Shown here: positions 1-7,306 of the stretch, piece by piece | Position numbering within the stretch: the first letter of the stretch is position 1 | How the letters are laid out: every line of letters begins with the position of its first letter | Assembly: GCA_021839095.1 (NCBI GenBank) | Contig: JAKCBU010000014.1 | Location: 1 to 12,409 of the forward strand | Source: Pseudomonadota bacterium | GTDB taxonomy: Bacteria; Pseudomonadota; Gammaproteobacteria; Acidithiobacillales; Acidithiobacillaceae | Length of the DNA: 12,409 nt | Direction: 5' to 3' | Notes under the pieces: model-generated | The model's input: only the letters and a program-made list of their open reading frames with translations | Database searches by the model: none | Told to the model about the DNA's origin: nothing | Translations under genes and position numbers: made by a program

Positions 1-43
1 GCCGGTCAAGGTGGGGTTCTTCAAACGACTCTTTGGAGGCTGA
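1..43 (+). CDS. minD: MinD C-terminus (partial; 5' end outside window)
   Basis: The frame starting at base 2 reads PVKVGFFKRLFGG and stops at TGA 41-43. This matches the conserved C-terminal membrane-targeting sequence of the septum-site ATPase MinD, an amphipathic helix with basic and bulky hydrophobic residues ending in RLFGG. In the family this helix inserts into the inner membrane when MinD is ATP-bound, and MinD then recruits MinC and MinE. Only 13 residues are visible, so the ATPase domain cannot be checked. The call rests on the tail motif plus the minE gene that begins one base after the stop. Confidence 0.9.
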   Translation, partial: PVKVGFFKRLFGG

Positions 44-44
44 C

Positions 45-296
45 ATGTCCTTTCTTGATTACTTCCTCGGTTCCCGCAAAAAGAGCGCCAATGTCGCGAA
101 GGATCGCCTGAAACTGATCCTCGCCCACGAGCGGGATGCCGACGGTCCCGACTTTCTGCCGGCATTGCAGGAAGAACTCCTGGCGGTGATCGCCAAATAT
201 ATCCCGGTGGACAAGGAAAACATCAAGGTGAGCATGGAACGGCGGGGAGATTTTGAAGTGCTGGAATTGAACGTTCTTTTCCCGGATCAGCACTGA
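45..296 (+). CDS. minE: Cell division topological specificity factor MinE
   Basis: This is an 83-residue protein, the usual size for MinE. It opens with MSFLDYFLGSRKKSA, the N-terminal membrane-binding segment typical of beta/gammaproteobacterial MinE. The MinD-contact region follows (VAKDRLKLILAHER), then the C-terminal dimerisation domain (about residues 35-83). MinE stimulates the MinD ATPase and drives pole-to-pole oscillation of MinCD, so the Z ring is restricted to mid-cell. I chose ATG 45 rather than the in-frame ATG 33, because ATG 33 lies inside the minD tail. ATG 45 also has GGAGG at 35-39 five bases upstream and begins the protein exactly at the conserved motif. The gene follows minD at one base and is almost certainly co-transcribed with it. 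It converges on the pilus operon downstream. Confidence 0.97.
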   Translation: MSFLDYFLGSRKKSANVAKDRLKLILAHERDADGPDFLPALQEELLAVIAKYIPVDKENIKVSMERRGDFEVLELNVLFPDQH

Positions 297-413
297 GCAC
301 TGACGAAGCCCGAGAACGCGGCGGACGCAGTCACTAAAACAACCGTCCCGTGACAAAACAGTATACATACATGGCACAAACCAAAAACCCGTTGTGAGCG
401 CATGGGTGGCACC

Positions 414-439
414 TACATTGGGCGGATCAACGCAATGTA
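414..439. terminator. Weak inverted repeat at the minE / mshN convergence
   Basis: TACATTG at 414-420 and CAATGTA at 433-439 are perfect 7-base inverted arms around a 12-base loop. The loop contains the mshN stop codon (427-429). It sits where the minE and pilus transcripts converge, so it could act as a terminator for either. However, the stem is AT-rich and no U-run follows it on either strand, so this is at best a weak or factor-assisted signal. The rest of 297-413 shows nothing I can support. Confidence 0.25.
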
Positions 440-1404
440 TCTAACAGCGTGCGCAGATAGCCAGCCAGGGGGCTGGTGGGTTGGGTGCTTGCCAGCGCCT
501 CCTCCAGATAGGGGCGCGCGGCCTTGTTGCCTGCCAGTGCCAGAGTAATGCCCATGCCGGTTTTCCAGCGCAGACTGTCTGGAGCGAGAGTCAGCGCGCG
601 GGCATAGGCGTTCTCGGCAAGGGGTAAGTCGCCCTGTTGCTGGGCCAGGGTTCCCAGCATGCCAAAGTAATCAGCATTATCGGTGGGCGCCGGCTGTAGT
701 TGGCGCAATAAGGACAGGGCTTGCGCCGGTTGTTGTTGAGCCGCCAGCAAGCGGGCTTCAAGCAGGGTTAAAGGTACGTTATCCGGTGATCTGCGGAGGC
801 TTTCGCGCAACGATTCCAGGGCTTTGGCCGCTTCTCCGCGTTGCCAGAGACGTTCTGCCAATCGCAATTTATCGTCTTCCCAGACGGTGCTGCCGGAAAT
901 GGCGTCAGACCGGGCGACTTGGTGCCGGGGCGGGGGAAGCGGAACTCGACCACCGGAAAACACCTTGGCAGCCCGCCTATACGGCTTCGGATTGGAGAAT
1001 TCCGGCGTACGATCTGACGCTGGAGACAAGGCCTCGCGCTGGATGGGATGGTTATACCGGGTGCGGGATGGGGCATGCAATAGAGCGCCCGGCGGCGGGG
1101 CGCTGCTCCGGGTTGGCGCCATTATCCGGTTGCGGGGAGCGGCGGCCGTCGGCACCACCGCCACCGGCGCAGGCATGGCCCTGACCGGAGCTATCCGCGC
1201 GGCGGTTTCAGAAGAAGTGGGTAAATAACGCCACCAGAAAACCGCGCTGACCACCAGAAAACCGCCTCCCAACAAGAGGAGCGCTCCCAGGCGTCGCCGG
1301 TTTCCGGAGCGGCGAGGCAGGAGGGCCACCGGCATCTCGGGTCCGGCGCTTTTTCGGGTTTGCCGACGGTCGAGATCGCTTAGCACATCGTGAATCAAGC
1401 TCAT
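427..1404 (-). CDS. mshN: MSHA biogenesis protein MshN, membrane-anchored TPR protein
   Basis: This 325-residue protein is the last gene of the pilus operon. It begins MSLIHDVLSDLDRRQ, the conserved cytoplasmic start of MshN. A single membrane segment at about 39-58 follows, then a long Ala/Pro-rich, low-complexity periplasmic linker (about 65-170). From about 178 to the end is a helical TPR-like region with repeats of the form AxxxxxxGxxxxAxxxxxxAL. It is a likely bitopic inner-membrane protein with a periplasmic TPR domain, a fold that often assists secretin or machine assembly. The exact role of MshN is not settled. I chose ATG 1404 because it overlaps the mshM stop as ATGA and places the conserved motif at the N-terminus. 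An alternative start four codons upstream (1416) is possible. Confidence 0.85.
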   Translation of the reverse strand: MSLIHDVLSDLDRRQTRKSAGPEMPVALLPRRSGNRRRLGALLLLGGGFLVVSAVFWWRYLPTSSETAARIAPVRAMPAPVAVVPTAAAPRNRIMAPTRSSAPPPGALLHAPSRTRYNHPIQREALSPASDRTPEFSNPKPYRRAAKVFSGGRVPLPPPRHQVARSDAISGSTVWEDDKLRLAERLWQRGEAAKALESLRESLRRSPDNVPLTLLEARLLAAQQQPAQALSLLRQLQPAPTDNADYFGMLGTLAQQQGDLPLAENAYARALTLAPDSLRWKTGMGITLALAGNKAARPYLEEALASTQPTSPLAGYLRTLLDTLR

Positions 1405-2225
1405 ATGGGCCACCATACGCGTCGCGCCTGTGGCGTATCTGCAACGGCCCGCAGCATCTCTCGTCGCCCTACACGACGGCGACCGGATCCGTAAGTCGCC
1501 AGCAGTGCTTTATGGGCCAACAGGTTAAGGAGGCGCGGTGTGCCACCACTGCTGCGCTGGAGCAGGCGCAAGGCGTTATTCTGAAACAACGGTCCCCCGG
1601 TATAGCCCGCGTGGCGCAAGCGATGCTCCAGATAGGCCCCGGTTTCTTCACGGCTGAGGGGAAGGAGCTGATGATGAAAACCAATCCGCTGACGCAACTG
1701 CCGCATTTGTGGCTGTTGCAGACGAATATCCAGCTCCGGCTGGCCGAATAAAATGATTTGTATCAATTTGCGTTTTTCGGTTTCGAGGTTGGAGAGCAGG
1801 CGAATACTCTCCAATGCAGCGTAGGACAAGGTCTGCGCCTCGTCCACCAGCAGCACCACCCGATGCCCTTCGTCCGCCGCCTGCAATAAGCTGCGATGGA
1901 TGGCCTCCAGCGGCTCCTGGGTGACGTCCAGTTCCTGACCACTGAGATCAGCGGCAATGGCACGAAGCAGTATCGTCGGTGGTTGTTGGGGATTGAGCAC
2001 GTAAGCGGTGCGGAAACGCGCATCCATGCGATGGAGAAGGGTGCGGCACAAGGTGGTTTTACCCGTTCCGACCTCACCCGTGATTTTGACAAAACCTTCG
2101 CCGTTGTCCAGAGCGAAGTGCAGCAAGGAAAGGGCCGCCCGACGATTCTCATCGGCGAAAAAGAACTCCGTGTCCGGTGTCAGACTGAACGGATATTCGC
2201 GCAAGCCGAAGAATGCCAGATACAT
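1401..2225 (-). CDS. mshM: MSHA biogenesis protein MshM, ExeA-like AAA ATPase
   Basis: A 274-residue ATPase of the ExeA/GspA group. It opens MYLAFFGLREYPFSLTPD, the family's conserved N-terminus. Walker A is GEVGTGKT at 50-57 and Walker B is VVLLVDEAQ at 123-131. A sensor-like FGQPEL lies at 160-165 and an arginine-rich QLRQRI at 176-181. In the type II secretion relative ExeA, this ATPase helps place the secretin across the peptidoglycan. By analogy MshM would assist MshL. It lacks the C-terminal transmembrane and peptidoglycan-binding region of full-length ExeA, which is usual for MshM. ATG 2225 is chosen because it overlaps the mshL TGA by one base (TGATG) and gives the family start. The reading frame stays open upstream only by running into mshL. 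Confidence 0.93.
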   Translation of the reverse strand: MYLAFFGLREYPFSLTPDTEFFFADENRRAALSLLHFALDNGEGFVKITGEVGTGKTTLCRTLLHRMDARFRTAYVLNPQQPPTILLRAIAADLSGQELDVTQEPLEAIHRSLLQAADEGHRVVLLVDEAQTLSYAALESIRLLSNLETEKRKLIQIILFGQPELDIRLQQPQMRQLRQRIGFHHQLLPLSREETGAYLEHRLRHAGYTGGPLFQNNALRLLQRSSGGTPRLLNLLAHKALLATYGSGRRRVGRREMLRAVADTPQARRVWWPI

Positions 2226-3949
2226 CAGCGACCTGAACCTTTTGATCGTTCTGGTAACACCGCCGTATTGAAATCCAGATCGTTTTTCGACAGATCGGCG
2301 CGGGCTTGGTGGATTTGTTGCTGCCAAACACCACGCTTGTTCACCACGATAGGCTTGATGAGCACCACCAGTTCGCTCTTGATGGAAGTTTGTTGCGTGC
2401 TCTTGAAGAGATAGCCCAAATAAGGGATGTCCTCCAACAGCGGAATGCCCGAATGTGTATCGTGTTCGTCGGTTTTCATCAGACCGCCGATGACGATGAC
2501 CTGCCCGCTTGTGGCGCGTACCACGGTATCCACTTCACGCACGGAGGAACTGGCCAGAGGCAGATTGTAACTTTGACTCCCGACCGTAAACGCCTGGGCC
2601 TGAGTGGTCACACTGGTCACCGAAGGATGCACGTAAAGCGTCACCATACCGTCCCCGCTGATGGAGGGGGTGACATCCAGGGCGACGCCGGAAAACAGGG
2701 GAGAAAGCACAGGGGTTGCCTGATTGATGATGGTGCTGCCGATGGCCCCGGAGCTCGTTCCGGAATTGGTCTGAACATTGGTCACATAAATATTGTCCGT
2801 GCCCACCTTGATAACCGCCGTCTGGTTGTTGAGCGTGGCCACCCGCGGACTGGAGAGCACCTTGACCTTGCCCTGAGTGCCGAGGGCCTCCAGGATGGCG
2901 TTGAAGCCTTTGCCGCCGCTGATGACGGCATTGAAAACGCCACCGAAAGGCTGCACCGTATTCATGATGGGTAACAGGCCCGGCGCCAATTGGCCGATGT
3001 TGGCCGCTGTCCCGCTACTGGTAACCGTACCCTGGGTGGGCGCATAACCATTGGGATTGAAATTGCCGTTAGAGCTGCTGGGCGCGAGCTGGTTGATCTG
3101 GGCGTTGCCGGTCACGGCGCTCCAGTTGATTCCCGCCTGAAAGCCCTTGGAGAGCTGCACCTCCAGGATCTTTGCCTCCAGGATCACCTGCCGTTCCAGA
3201 CCGTTGGTGAGGCGATGCAAAAATGCACGCACCTCCCGTTGGCGGTCAGGCATGGCGCGTACCGCGATAACCCCGGATAAGGGATTGACGATGATCCGTC
3301 CGTTCTTGCCGACGATCATCTCCAGAGAGGGTCCCAGAGTTTTCCAGAAGTCGGAACTGCTATCGGTTTTTACCTCGGCCGACGGCTTGGTCTGGCCGAA
3401 GGCCTGGCCTTGCCCGATCATGCCACCATTGCCGCTGTTCCCGCTCAGCTCCGTACCCGCAACCGTCAGTTGCGATTTGGCACTGCGGGCGATATCCAGA
3501 TAATTGACCTGATAGATGCGGGTTTCCGGTTCGGGAGGAAAAATCACGATCTGTCGGCCTTGCATCTCGTACTGATAGCCGTATGCCGCGCGAATCGCCC
3601 GCAGGGCATTTCCCAGGGTGACATGATGCAGGTTAAGGGTGAGACTACCAGCGACTTTGGGAGAAAGAATGACATTCTGGCCAGAGCTCATCCCCAGCCC
3701 CATGAATACCTCCCGGGCAGGCGCATTCTGAACCACCAGATCGAAGCGTTTCTGCAGGGGCGGGGATCGATGCGGGATCAGGCTGCCCACCGGCGGCAAT
3801 AGCGCCTGTTGCACGGCGGCGGGCGGCGGACGTATGGCCGCCTTGGGCGGTTTTGGCAGCAGGGCGCTCGCGGGATTATCGGGTACCGTTTGGCAACCTG
3901 CCAGCCAGATGCAACCCATCAGTATTGCCCACTGTTTGCGCATAATCAT
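2225..3949 (-). CDS. mshL: MSHA pilus secretin MshL (outer-membrane lipoprotein channel)
   Basis: A 574-residue secretin that forms the outer-membrane pore for the pilus. It has a lipoprotein signal peptide with lipobox LAGC, the lipidated Cys being residue 19. A proline-rich linker (about 30-65) and a secretin N-domain (about 68-160, FDLVVQNAPAREVF onward) follow. A second N-domain lies at about 210-250 (IIVNPLSGVIAV). The C-terminal secretin domain (about 255-535) includes VKVLSSPRVATLNNQ and the late motif GGLMKTDEH through IPYLGYLF. A Gly/Ser/Asn-rich insertion lies at about 285-325. The gene overlaps mshK upstream (ATGA) and mshM downstream (TGATG). ATG 3949 is used; a second ATG two codons later (3943) is possible and does not alter the lipobox. 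Confidence 0.95.
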   Translation of the reverse strand: MIMRKQWAILMGCIWLAGCQTVPDNPASALLPKPPKAAIRPPPAAVQQALLPPVGSLIPHRSPPLQKRFDLVVQNAPAREVFMGLGMSSGQNVILSPKVAGSLTLNLHHVTLGNALRAIRAAYGYQYEMQGRQIVIFPPEPETRIYQVNYLDIARSAKSQLTVAGTELSGNSGNGGMIGQGQAFGQTKPSAEVKTDSSSDFWKTLGPSLEMIVGKNGRIIVNPLSGVIAVRAMPDRQREVRAFLHRLTNGLERQVILEAKILEVQLSKGFQAGINWSAVTGNAQINQLAPSSSNGNFNPNGYAPTQGTVTSSGTAANIGQLAPGLLPIMNTVQPFGGVFNAVISGGKGFNAILEALGTQGKVKVLSSPRVATLNNQTAVIKVGTDNIYVTNVQTNSGTSSGAIGSTIINQATPVLSPLFSGVALDVTPSISGDGMVTLYVHPSVTSVTTQAQAFTVGSQSYNLPLASSSVREVDTVVRATSGQVIVIGGLMKTDEHDTHSGIPLLEDIPYLGYLFKSTQQTSIKSELVVLIKPIVVNKRGVWQQQIHQARADLSKNDLDFNTAVLPERSKGSGR

Positions 3950-4248
3950 TTCTCTTCACTCGGATTGGTAGAACCGCCGATGACCAGCCGCAGCCTTTTG
4001 GATCCCTCTCCCAGGATCACCCAACCGGCGCCCACGGCGATCAGGCGATAGGGTCCGATCTGGCTTCCCAAGGGGTACAGACGGCCATTGAGAATAGCCA
4101 CGGGCACCTGCCCGCCGGTCAGGGTGCTGTCCAGGACCAGGGACGCGAGGGGCGCGCCACCAGCCCCGGCCCGATAGTCATCGGGGCGGGTCGGATTGGG
4201 GGTTACCTGTATCCTGGCGGCCAGCAGCAGTCCAAAGAGCGCGCTCAT
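3946..4248 (-). CDS. mshK: MSHA biogenesis protein MshK (PilP-like)
   Basis: A 100-residue protein with a short hydrophobic N-terminus (MSALFGLLLAARIQV) that probably acts as a signal or anchor. It is followed by a small beta-rich domain (about 38-95) with ILNGRLYPLGSQIGPYRLIAVG and a late basic stretch (GSKRLRLVIG). This resembles MshK, the counterpart of PilP/GspC homology-region domains that link the inner-membrane alignment complex to the secretin. Sequence conservation in such short proteins is low, so the name rests largely on size and position between mshJ and mshL. It overlaps mshJ (ATGA at 4245-4248) and mshL (ATGA at 3946-3949). Confidence 0.8.
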   Translation of the reverse strand: MSALFGLLLAARIQVTPNPTRPDDYRAGAGGAPLASLVLDSTLTGGQVPVAILNGRLYPLGSQIGPYRLIAVGAGWVILGEGSKRLRLVIGGSTNPSEEK

Positions 4249-4985
4249 GAACCGCCCCCCGCAACCTTGGGCAGGCCAGGCAGCGTCCCAAGGACGCTCC
4301 GGATTTGACCCGCCGTCAACACGGCCCCTGATCCGGGAGCGTCCTGGCCGCTCCAGGCAACAGCGTAGGTACGTACGTCAATCCGCAGCTCGGCCTTTGG
4401 ATACTGTATCACGGTGTAAGTCCACCGACCCCATTGTAAACGCCAGGGCCCTCGCTGCACACTTTGCAGATAGGCAAGCAGGCTGTGAAAATCACCCTGC
4501 AGGGTAAGGGCAACCCCGCTTTGATACAGACGTGGACCCGCTTTGGCGCTTTTATCCGACGGTAAAGGAAATACCTGGGAGGGCGCCAGGGTGTGGAAGC
4601 GTACACACTGTACCCCCGGACGCTCCGTTAACAACGTGCGCAACCAGCCATCCAGTTCATCCTGCCGGGGATAGCGCTGACCGGCCTGATGCAACTGCTC
4701 ATCCAGGGTGGCGATGATCCGCTGCTGGGCATCCAGGCGTGACTGCGCCTGTAGGGGCGCATTGTGTAACAAGGCCTGAATTTCGCTTTCCACGGCGGTC
4801 GCATGACTTTGCTCCGTCCGCCATTGCTGTTTTTTGGCCTGCAGACGATTTTCCAGGGGGGCCAGCCACAACTGGTAAAACCCGATCAGCAGCACCACCA
4901 GCGCGGCAGCGAGTACCAGCACGCGTTCGCGCAGGCTGAGCGCGTCGAAGCGGGCGAACCAGTGCCGGAGCGCGTTCATGGCCAC
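4245..4985 (-). CDS. mshJ: MSHA biogenesis protein MshJ (PilO/GspM-like)
   Basis: A 246-residue bitopic inner-membrane protein. A short cytoplasmic N-terminus ends in LSLRERVLVLAA, and one membrane segment spans about 21-40. A coiled coil runs about 42-105 (NRLQAKKQQWRTEQ onward). The periplasmic ferredoxin-like domain is at about 110-215, with LQGDFHSLLAYLQSVQ, the signature PilO/GspM-type segment. It would partner the PilN-like protein in the alignment complex. Two starts are close together: ATG 4985 has GGAG about five bases upstream, and ATG 4979 forms an ATGA overlap with the preceding stop. I report the longer form because of its better ribosome-binding site. Confidence 0.88.
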   Translation of the reverse strand: MAMNALRHWFARFDALSLRERVLVLAAALVVLLIGFYQLWLAPLENRLQAKKQQWRTEQSHATAVESEIQALLHNAPLQAQSRLDAQQRIIATLDEQLHQAGQRYPRQDELDGWLRTLLTERPGVQCVRFHTLAPSQVFPLPSDKSAKAGPRLYQSGVALTLQGDFHSLLAYLQSVQRGPWRLQWGRWTYTVIQYPKAELRIDVRTYAVAWSGQDAPGSGAVLTAGQIRSVLGTLPGLPKVAGGGS

Positions 4986-5620
4986 TCCGGCGAACGGGCG
5001 GTAGCGCTGATGCGGAAATCCAGCAACGCAGCAGATGGGGTGCTATTGTCGGGGGCCGTGATGCCACTGCTGGCGGTGATCCCGGCCAATATCAGACCGG
5101 CCAGTACCGGCTGGGCATGGAGTCGTTCCACGTAGAGCGGTATGGTCGCCGCCCGCAGGGTGCGTCCTTCCAGAACCAATCCGCCGGTATCGCCACTCAT
5201 GCGCGTCAGCCAGATACCGGGAACGATGCCACGACCCAGGGCATGGAGTACCTCCGAGGGATTCTGGCTGGCCACATGCAGAGAAAGCAGTTGCAAGAGA
5301 AAACGCCGCTCGTCGATTTCCGCCTGCAGCGCCTGGTGCCGGGTTTCCCACGCAGACTGGGCGCCCGGACCATAGCGCGCGATGAGTTGGTCCCGCTGGC
5401 TTTGCAGCGCGCTCAGTCGTTGCTCCTGGGTCGCCAGCAGTCGTGCCTGTTCCTGATTGGCCTGCTGCCAGTACAGGGCCAGTCCGCTGAGGGCAAGAAG
5501 CAGGACACCGAGGAAAATCAGGCTGAAGCGCGCGGAGAAGGGTACTTGCCGCGATACGAAGCGATCACTGTAGAGATTGACGCGGGCCGGATCGGCCGCT
5601 GGCGGCAGGCGCAGGCTCAT
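4976..5620 (-). CDS. PilN-like MSHA assembly protein (MshI2)
   Basis: A 214-residue bitopic protein with the PilN layout. A short cytoplasmic N-terminus holds RVNLYSDRF, resembling the INL motif that PilN inserts into PilM. A membrane segment spans about 32-50 and a coiled coil about 52-82. A periplasmic alpha/beta domain follows (about 95-205, including LHALGRGIVPGIWLTRM and LVLEGRTL). It overlaps the PilM-like mshI upstream (ATGA at 5617-5620) and mshJ downstream, matching the pilM-pilN-pilO order. In MSHA loci the gene is sometimes called mshI2, so I leave the symbol empty. Confidence 0.83.
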   Translation of the reverse strand: MSLRLPPAADPARVNLYSDRFVSRQVPFSARFSLIFLGVLLLALSGLALYWQQANQEQARLLATQEQRLSALQSQRDQLIARYGPGAQSAWETRHQALQAEIDERRFLLQLLSLHVASQNPSEVLHALGRGIVPGIWLTRMSGDTGGLVLEGRTLRAATIPLYVERLHAQPVLAGLILAGITASSGITAPDNSTPSAALLDFRISATARSPEWP

Positions 5621-6528
5621 GGGGCAGGCAACTCCGCGGCAAAGGCCTGGGCCAGAAGACAGCGGCTGTCCGCCGGGGAAAGTAATTCCTCGACATGCGC
5701 GCAGCGCCGCCCAAGCAATTCGCCCAGCATCTCCGGCAGCAACTTCGGCGCGCCGCAGAGATAGAGGTCGGTGGGCGGCGGGCGGCGGAAACGATTTTCG
5801 TAAAAATCCATGGTGCGCTGCATCTCCAGAGCCAGGTCCTCGCTGGCGGAGCGGAAACCCGCGGGATCATCATCGCCGGGAAAGTGCGCAGAACCCAGCG
5901 CCAGTGGCCGCCCAAAACGGTAGCTGCCGCCCTGCACCAGGGTCAGATGACAACTGCGGGTTTCCACCAACAACAGTCCGACGCCTCCCGCTGCTTCGGG
6001 CAGAAGCCAGCATAAGTCGCGCAATGCGAGATCGATAATGCCCACATAAAAGGGCTGCAGGCCGGCGCCGCGCAAGAGGTCTACCCGCTCCTGGACCACG
6101 CTTTCGCGCGCGGCGACGGCGAAAATCTGTTGGCCTTCCGTGTCGGGCACGGGTATGGCGGCGAGCACCGCCTCCGACACGGGGAAATCCAGCAAATCCG
6201 CGAGCTGCCAGCGCAGGGCGGCCAGCATCTCCCCCGCCGGCACCTTGGGCGCATCCACGACTTGCAGGTTATAGTCCTCCCGGAACAGGTACGTAGCCGC
6301 CGGACTGCCAGCCAGCCCCTGGCTCTGCACGCTGTGGCGTAAGGACTCCAGCAGCAGTTCCCGGTAGCGGCTCGATAACGGGTCGATGTCCTGGGCCAGG
6401 ATCAGTTCGGCTTCGCCATGGTGCACACGCACGAGGCAATAACCGTCCCGGCGCAACTCCAGCACCACTGGAGGGCGTTCCCGCCAGCGCCGCAGAACGT
6501 CCCGCAGGTCGGCATCCCAGAGTTTCAT
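5617..6528 (-). CDS. mshI: MSHA biogenesis protein MshI, PilM-like
   Basis: A 303-residue soluble protein without a signal peptide or membrane segment. The visible pattern fits the PilM/MshI actin-like group: a strand-rich start (PPVVLELRRDGYCLVRV), LRWQLADLLDFPVSEAVL at 105-122, IFAVAARESVV at 135-145, the second subdomain with VGLLLVETRSCHLTLVQGG, and a late FYENRFRRPPPTDLYLCGAP. Such proteins sit on the cytoplasmic side and bind the N-terminus of PilN. It is first in the assembly half of the operon (I, PilN-like, J, K, L, M, N). The start at 6528 has no strong Shine-Dalgarno sequence, but no better in-frame ATG is near. A 55-base gap separates it from mshP, unlike the overlapping genes downstream. 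Confidence 0.85.
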   Translation of the reverse strand: MKLWDADLRDVLRRWRERPPVVLELRRDGYCLVRVHHGEAELILAQDIDPLSSRYRELLLESLRHSVQSQGLAGSPAATYLFREDYNLQVVDAPKVPAGEMLAALRWQLADLLDFPVSEAVLAAIPVPDTEGQQIFAVAARESVVQERVDLLRGAGLQPFYVGIIDLALRDLCWLLPEAAGGVGLLLVETRSCHLTLVQGGSYRFGRPLALGSAHFPGDDDPAGFRSASEDLALEMQRTMDFYENRFRRPPPTDLYLCGAPKLLPEMLGELLGRRCAHVEELLSPADSRCLLAQAFAAELPAP

Positions 6529-6555
6529 GTCGTCACGCCCATGGCGGGAGTATTA

Positions 6556-6577
6556 GCCGAAAACGGCAAAAATTGCC
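6556..6577 (-). terminator. Overlapping small hairpins in the mshP-mshI gap
   Basis: On the - strand, GGCAA-TTT-TTGCC is followed at once by GTTTTC. The second arm's GCC also pairs as GCCG-TTTT-CGGC, so two small hairpins compete for the same bases. The T-rich tail gives a terminator-like look, but the stems are only 4-5 pairs. Just downstream is TAATAC (around 6550-6555), a possible -10 element without a good -35. This could be a weak terminator plus an internal promoter for the mshI-mshN half, or simply chance. Confidence 0.25.
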
Positions 6578-6583
6578 AGATGG

Positions 6584-7306
6584 TCATGGGTTTTCAAGCC
6601 AGTAGTTGAGAGTGGCGGACTCTCCACCTCCGCTGCCAGCGCAGGAGTTCGCAAGGCATGTAGTCAGGCCATTTGTGTCGCAGAATAGAAGCCCAAAAAT
6701 GCGAGAACATGAATACGTTATACAGCTAGTTACGTCCTTGGACGGTATGGAACAAGCTGTTGCGCAGCTTTTTAAGCTGTTATCACAGATACCCAAAAGT
6801 CCGCAATGGTTAGTGACGCAGCTCGCCACGCAGGCAGCACAAGCATTTCCTTGTGTCGTAACACCGACGATGACATTTCTCATGGCGGATACCGGTAAAT
6901 TACCGGAACCAAGATTGCCCGCCGGGCAAGCTCCCTGGCTGGTGATCTGGTAAGAGCTCGTGGAAGCCGTGCTGACCGATGAGCAAGCCACCGTTGCCGA
7001 GCAACCCCCCAGCCCCGGAATACTGCCAATGCCAGGATGGGCCGGATTGGGGCTGAAACACTGGCTGGCGGCGCTGCCGGTGGCCGGTGCGATCTGGTAT
7101 GTCCCCCATTCCGCCCCGCTCTGGGCCGCCCAGTAGGCACGGGTGGAGGCGATCTGGTAGGCCGTGTTCTGATTGCTCTGGGCCGTGATATAGGCCAGTG
7201 CCGCCAGCAGCAGGGCCAACACCACCATGATGAATATCACCATCACCAGGGCCGAGCCCATTTCCGCAGCCGGTATGGTGGGGCGATCATCCCCTTTGGC
7301 CGTCAT
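6584..7306 (-). CDS. mshP: MshP-like minor pilin with cysteine-rich C-terminal region
   Basis: A 240-residue protein. Its N-terminal leader ends in Gly17, before a hydrophobic helix (SALVMVIFIMVVLALLLAAL). The TRAYWAAQSGAEWG stretch at 55-68 is typical of MshP/PilX-like subunits. There is no Glu at position +5, as in GspK-type tip subunits. The first 150 residues look like MshP, but the C-terminus is odd. Sixteen cysteines are present, 12 of them between 156 and 222. They fall in two similar units, 159-185 and 195-222, each with GLL...CD...L..C...C. This tail makes the protein longer than the roughly 150 residues I recall for MshP, and it lies in a patch of lower G+C. It overlaps mshO by ATGA (7303-7306). 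The function of the tail is unknown; disulfide cross-linking or surface binding is inference. Confidence 0.82.
   Translation of the reverse strand: MTAKGDDRPTIPAAEMGSALVMVIFIMVVLALLLAALAYITAQSNQNTAYQIASTRAYWAAQSGAEWGTYQIAPATGSAASQCFSPNPAHPGIGSIPGLGGCSATVACSSVSTASTSSYQITSQGACPAGNLGSGNLPVSAMRNVIVGVTTQGNACAACVASCVTNHCGLLGICDNSLKSCATACSIPSKDVTSCITYSCSRIFGLLFCDTNGLTTCLANSCAGSGGGESATLNYWLENP
6641..6832 (-). repeat. Diverged duplicated cysteine motif inside mshP
   Basis: Two units of 27 and 28 codons encode residues 159-185 (6752-6832) and 195-222 (6641-6724). Unit 1 contains SC-VTNHC-GLLGICD-NSLKSC-ATAC. Unit 2 contains SC-SRIFGLLFCD-TNGLTTC-LANSC. The shared pattern is SC, GLL, CD, L, then two spaced cysteines. 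The DNA is diverged, so the duplication is old or the units converged. Seen by eye; no alignment was run. Confidence 0.6.

Noticed and set aside
21..377. 118-codon - strand frame over minE
   Set aside because: It is antisense to a clear minE with no family resemblance or ribosome-binding site.
340..390. TATACAT as a -10 box for a + strand transcript after minE
   Set aside because: No acceptable -35 at 16-18 bases and no gene downstream on that strand.
6562..6582. Sigma-54-like TGGC...TTGC element in the mshP-mshI gap
   Set aside because: Only 8 bases separate the GG and GC dinucleotides where 10 are needed, and the match is explained by the hairpin GGCAA/TTGCC.
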